Below are positions 35,379 to 38,495 of a stretch of 38,495 bases of DNA, in pieces. Position 1 is the stretch's first letter, and every line of letters begins with the position of its first letter. Location: assembly GCA_017509605.1 (NCBI GenBank), contig JAFWPH010000025.1:1-38495 (forward strand), read 5' to 3'. The DNA comes from Bacteroidaceae bacterium. Lineage in GTDB: Bacteria > Bacteroidota > Bacteroidia > Bacteroidales > Bacteroidaceae. The position numbers and the translations under genes were made by a program. The notes beneath the pieces were generated by a model. That model ran no database searches. It worked only from the letters and a program-made list of their open reading frames with translations, and was not told the origin of the DNA.

Positions 35379-36500
35379 TTATTTGAACAGGTATTTCTTT
35401 CCATTCTTGATGAATATACCCTTGGTGGGTTTGTCAACCCGCTGACCGTTGACGCTGTACCATGGGCCGTCAGGATCATCGTCAGCATCCTCAGCATTGT
35501 TAATGAGCGTCGTTCCTCCTTCGATGAACGACAGTCGCTCTGGAGCTGTCATTACCGACGAGAGGTCAAGGTAAGCCTTGTGGGCAGGAATTGTACCTTC
35601 GGTGATGTAGAAACCGCCGTTGAAGAGCACATAGACCTTGTCGCTCCGACTCACTGTCATCTCTTCCCTTGTGCCTAACAGGTCGTTGTCGGTGGTGTTG
35701 GTGCCAGTGATGTTCGATATCAGATAGAGTGTAACTACTGGCTCGGTGGTCTGGAAAATGACGGGATTGTCGGGATAGACCAACTCCTCTTCCACGGCAT
35801 GGAGTGTGATTGACGGCTCGTCGTATGTGGCGGTGAAGGCCTGAGCCTCTCCGTCAATGATCATCAGACTGTAATTGGGGTCGTAGTAGGTGCAGTAGTA
35901 ATTGTCGTAATCATCGTATTCCTCGGAAGCGAAAGCAGTCAATTCCAGGATGCCCTCAACGACATACACTGCTTTGAGCTGTCCGTCGAACTGTGATGCC
36001 AGTTCTTCAGTCTTGTCGTTGTTCGTCCCGTCCTTGAAGAGATAGAGGGTGCAGTTGGATGCGGCAAGTGGTGAGCCTGCCACAGTCTCTGCGTTGGGTG
36101 TCCAATTGATCACCTCCAATGCATCGCAACTATTGAACACTTCGATGCCGATTGAGGTGACGGAGTTGGGGATATCTAAGTTCGTCAGGCCGTCGCAGCC
36201 AGAGAAAGCATAATTACCGATGCTGGTGACGGAGGCGGGAAGTTCAATCTCCGTCAGCCCTACGCAATCCTGGAAGGCGCAATGACCAATGGTAGTGACG
36301 GAATAAGGAATCTCAATGCTGGTCAGGGCGGAGCAACCATAGAACACGAAATCTCCAAGTCGCCAAATGTTTTCGGATAGTTCCGCACTGGTCAGACTTG
36401 AGCAGTATGCGAAAGCGTAATCACCCAAATCGTAAACAGAATAGGGGATCTCGATGCTGGTCAGACTTGTGCAGTAGATGTATTTGCAACTTGTTGTATT
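35379..36500 (-). pseudogene. 5'-truncated BspA-type gene
   Basis: The reading frame is open from 36500 to the stop at 35379 but has no ATG start or signal peptide at its head. Leucine-rich repeats of BspA type are already in progress at the beginning (YCTSLTSIEIPYSV near 36440-36476), so the front of the gene is missing. A TTG at 36426-36428 is the earliest start-like codon of the 349-residue fragment. The rest parallels the first module of the next gene: repeats, then WTPNAET, LYLFKDG, VYVVEG, a run of Tyr and Asp, and HAVEEE. It ends in a tail WYSVNGQRV to NGKKYLFK, so the C-terminus is intact. Homology stops abruptly near 36480-36500, beside the AbiE region. An internal TTG start for a cytosolic product cannot be excluded but is unlikely. 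Confidence 0.75.
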
Positions 36501-36771
36501 TCAATTTGTTGTGCTCAAAACGGTAGAAAAGTGGTTGTGTAGATTCTGTTGAAGGATAAAATAGCGAAGATTTAACGTTTTTAACATTTGAAAACCACAA
36601 ATAGTAATCGAATGTGCAATGATTCGTTTAATTTGACTACACTTTATTTTTGAGAGCATAATATGGTTTCAAAATGTGGAAACTACAAATAAAATCTTAT
36701 GGAAATGTAGTTCAAATGATAACAAACTCGCCTTTTTCAGCCAAGAAAACTTAATTTCAAGGGAAAATACA
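36501..36771. other. AT-rich intergenic region at the BspA/AbiE boundary
   Basis: No gene was recognised. The stretch is clearly richer in A and T than the coding DNA to its left. Near the boundary the element AACTTGTTGT (36487-36496) is followed by the similar AATTTGTTGT, a possible recombination footprint. No transposase or integrase frame is visible. Confidence 0.45.
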
Positions 36772-36801
36772 TTGTTATTTGAAAGAAAAATAGTATTTTT
36801 G
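36772..36801 (+). promoter_or_regulatory. Promoter of the AbiE operon
   Basis: TTG (36772-36774), a 19-base spacer and TATTTTTG (36794-36801) match the Bacteroidetes consensus exactly. Transcription would begin near 36807, about 45 bases before the antitoxin ATG at 36852. Confidence 0.7.
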
Positions 36802-36803
36802 CA

Positions 36804-36830
36804 GTCGGAAATATTTGTAATCATTCCGAC
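36804..36830 (+). promoter_or_regulatory. Inverted repeat, candidate AbiEi operator
   Basis: Perfect 7-base arms GTCGGAA (36804-36810) and TTCCGAC (36824-36830) are separated by 13 bases. The repeat starts two bases after the -7 element and spans the predicted transcription start. AbiEi antitoxins are known to repress their own operon by binding inverted repeats, so this is a natural operator candidate. It could also act as a leader hairpin. Confidence 0.6.
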
Positions 36831-36851
36831 CAAAATCAAACCAATATCTAT

Positions 36852-37463
36852 ATGCAAGACGCTGTAGTTAACAAGATTAAGAGCAAGATTGCCCACGGCA
36901 AGTTCGGAGAGGTTTACTTCGTGTCGTCCTTTCCACAATATGATGTGGAGTATGTCACCAAACTGTTGGCAATCTTTGAGCATGAAGGGCTCATCAGCCG
37001 TATAGCAAAGGGGGTCTATGTCAAGGCACGTAAGACTCGCTTCGGTGTCCTATACCCTTCTGCCTTTGAACTGGTGTCAGAGATTGCCAAAAGAGATAAA
37101 GCAGTAATCATTCCTACGGGAGCCACTGCCGCAAATCGTCTCGGCTTCTCTACCCAGGTTCCCATGAACACAAGTTTCCTGACTACCGGCTCTGGCAGGA
37201 AATTGAGTCTTGGAAATAGGACTGTTACCTTAAAACATGGAGCACCAAGGAATTTTGCCTTTCGAGGGAAGTTGATGCAAGAACTGGTACAGGCATTGCG
37301 TAGTATCGGCGAAAACAACATCACAAAAGAAGATGAAGGGCAGATTGCAAAGCTACTTGCAGAAACTCCCGAAAAAGATACAATAGAACATGATTTGCTT
37401 TTAGCACCAGTTTGGATGAGGCAAATAATCAAAAGAAACATTAAAGGACAAGACAATGAGTAA
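36852..37463 (+). CDS. AbiEi-family antitoxin (DUF6088-like)
   Basis: The 203-residue protein opens with a predicted winged-helix DNA-binding region (about 1-60), including VTKLLAIFEHEGLISRIAKGVYVK, here given only as residues 35-58. A typical AbiEi core follows, with IIPTGATAANRLGFSTQVP broken across 91-109, then GSGRKLSLGNRTVTLKH. It should neutralise the AbiEii toxin without binding it directly and repress the operon, as type IV antitoxins do. The stop overlaps the toxin start by 8 bases (ATGAGTAA), indicating translational coupling. The ATG at 36852 follows the promoter and operator candidate at proper distance. Assignment to DUF6088 rather than other AbiEi groups is by resemblance. Confidence 0.85.
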   Translation: MQDAVVNKIKSKIAHGKFGEVYFVSSFPQYDVEYVTKLLAIFEHEGLISRIAKGVYVKARKTRFGVLYPSAFELVSEIAKRDKAVIIPTGATAANRLGFSTQVPMNTSFLTTGSGRKLSLGNRTVTLKHGAPRNFAFRGKLMQELVQALRSIGENNITKEDEGQIAKLLAETPEKDTIEHDLLLAPVWMRQIIKRNIKGQDNE

Positions 37464-38495
37464 ATGGATAGACTTCTCAATAGATGAGCGTAGAGCAATG
37501 ATACAAGCCGTCAGTCAAGCAAAGCAGATAGATGAAGCCTCTGCCGAAAAGGACTGGTGGGTAACCGCTGTTCTTTATGCCATGTTCCATACCAGCATTA
37601 GCGAATACCTATTGTTCAAAGGTGGTACAAGCCTTAGTAAGGGATGGAACATCATCAACCGATTCAGTGAGGACATAGACTTGGCTCTGAGCCGTGACTA
37701 TTTCTTGAATGTGAAGAAACTATCATGTGCCAGTTGTACCTCTAACACGCAGATACATAATCTCCGTGAAAAAGGACAGGACTTTCTTCTTGGAGAGTTT
37801 AAATCGGAGTTGGATAATAAGCTAAAGGCTTTAGGGCTTGACGTGACCGTACTTGGCGACAATGAAGTTTTGGATGAAAGCGGAGAACCGAGAAAAGTCC
37901 CTCATGATAAAGATCCGTCTGTTCTTTACATTCAATACCCATCGCTTTATAATAGCCCAGCCTCATATGCTGTGCCTACTATCAAAATAGAGATTAGCGT
38001 ATTGTCCATGTCGGAGCCATTTGAAATGAGACGTATATCATCGTTGGTGGAACAAGTCTTCGATGGGGAAGATGTGGATTCAGATTTCGTTCAAACCATC
38101 CGTACCGTCAGTCCTGCAAGGACTTTTCTTGAAAAAGCGTTCCTGTTATGCGAGGAATACCAGAAGGACAAGCCGAGGACGCACCGCATGACTCGCCATT
38201 TCTATGACTTGGAGAAACTGATGCAAACCCCATATGGAGAAATCGCACTCAAAGATATAGCTCTCTATCATGAGATTGTGGAGCACAGACGCAAGTTTTA
38301 CCATGTAGGCTATGTGGATTATGACAAGGAACTACCAGCCAACATTCAGATTGTGCCCGATGGAGAACTGATGCCAGCTTATGAGACTGACTACAATGAG
38401 ATGAAGGAAAGTTTCATATATGGGAAGTCTCTGGATTTCAAAGAACTGATGCAGAAGATGGCAGAATTACAAGAGTGGGTAAGAAACATAAAGAA
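37456..38495 (+). CDS. AbiEii-family nucleotidyltransferase toxin (3' end beyond window)
   Basis: The frame opens with ATG at 37456 and stays open to the window edge (346 complete codons), so the gene is partial. All four AbiEii motifs are visible: FKGGTSLSK (G56, G57, S59), RFSEDIDLAL (Asp73 and Asp75, metal ligands), SPARTFLEK (219-227) and RHFYDLEKL (247-255). AbiEii toxins belong to the polymerase-beta nucleotidyltransferase superfamily; relatives act by adding nucleotides to tRNA or other targets and stop growth, often upon phage infection. The start overlaps the antitoxin stop. The preserved motifs suggest an active protein as far as can be seen. Confidence 0.9.
   Translation, partial: MSKWIDFSIDERRAMIQAVSQAKQIDEASAEKDWWVTAVLYAMFHTSISEYLLFKGGTSLSKGWNIINRFSEDIDLALSRDYFLNVKKLSCASCTSNTQIHNLREKGQDFLLGEFKSELDNKLKALGLDVTVLGDNEVLDESGEPRKVPHDKDPSVLYIQYPSLYNSPASYAVPTIKIEISVLSMSEPFEMRRISSLVEQVFDGEDVDSDFVQTIRTVSPARTFLEKAFLLCEEYQKDKPRTHRMTRHFYDLEKLMQTPYGEIALKDIALYHEIVEHRRKFYHVGYVDYDKELPANIQIVPDGELMPAYETDYNEMKESFIYGKSLDFKELMQKMAELQEWVRNIK

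Overview
The window looks like a chromosomal segment of a gut or rumen Bacteroidales bacterium, most likely Prevotella or a close relative. This rests on three kinds of evidence: promoters of the Bacteroidetes type (TTG, 18-21 bases, TAnnTTTG) before several genes; BspA-type leucine-rich surface proteins; and exported plant-polysaccharide hydrolases with short C-terminal motifs common in Prevotella secreted proteins. The genus is an inference. No rRNA, tRNA, CRISPR array or transposase gene was seen.

Positions 1-2875 hold one glycosyltransferase gene embedded in repeat-rich non-coding DNA. About 900 bases (275-1170) form a mosaic tandem array of five units, each opening with the same hairpin. 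A second hairpin recurs at four places. Next comes a DUF3667 membrane protein (2876-3796).

Positions 3880-19328 are an arabinan/arabinoxylan-oriented hydrolase region: a large modular GH51, a GH3 lipoprotein, a GH43 lipoprotein, a GH128-like multidomain enzyme and a compact secreted GH51. No SusC/SusD pair or hybrid two-component regulator lies in the window, so this is not a canonical polysaccharide utilisation locus. Embedded among them are housekeeping-type genes: glycerate kinase, a YfcE-type phosphoesterase and a basic membrane protein of unknown function. A heptamer tandem repeat fills the gap between GH43 and GH3. A PMCA-type calcium ATPase follows (19405-22272).

Positions 22335-36500 carry a minus-strand run with gaps of 19-37 bases. 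In transcription order it holds a 5'-truncated BspA-type gene, a 1599-residue BspA-type protein with an internal duplication, a 2651-residue surface protein (CARDB, Calx-beta-like, carboxypeptidase-regulatory-like and glycine-rich parts around a helical insert), and a 70-residue peptide of a small Bacteroidetes family.

Positions 36772-38495 hold an AbiE-type (type IV) toxin-antitoxin pair. It has a consensus promoter, a perfect inverted repeat at the predicted transcription start, and an AbiEii toxin gene that runs off the window. The BspA gene is cut off just beside this module, suggesting the module or a rearrangement removed its 5' end.

The most interesting items are the mosaic repeat array, the surface-protein operon with its small peptide and AT-rich helical insert, the AbiE operator candidate, and the GH128-like enzyme paired with GH51.
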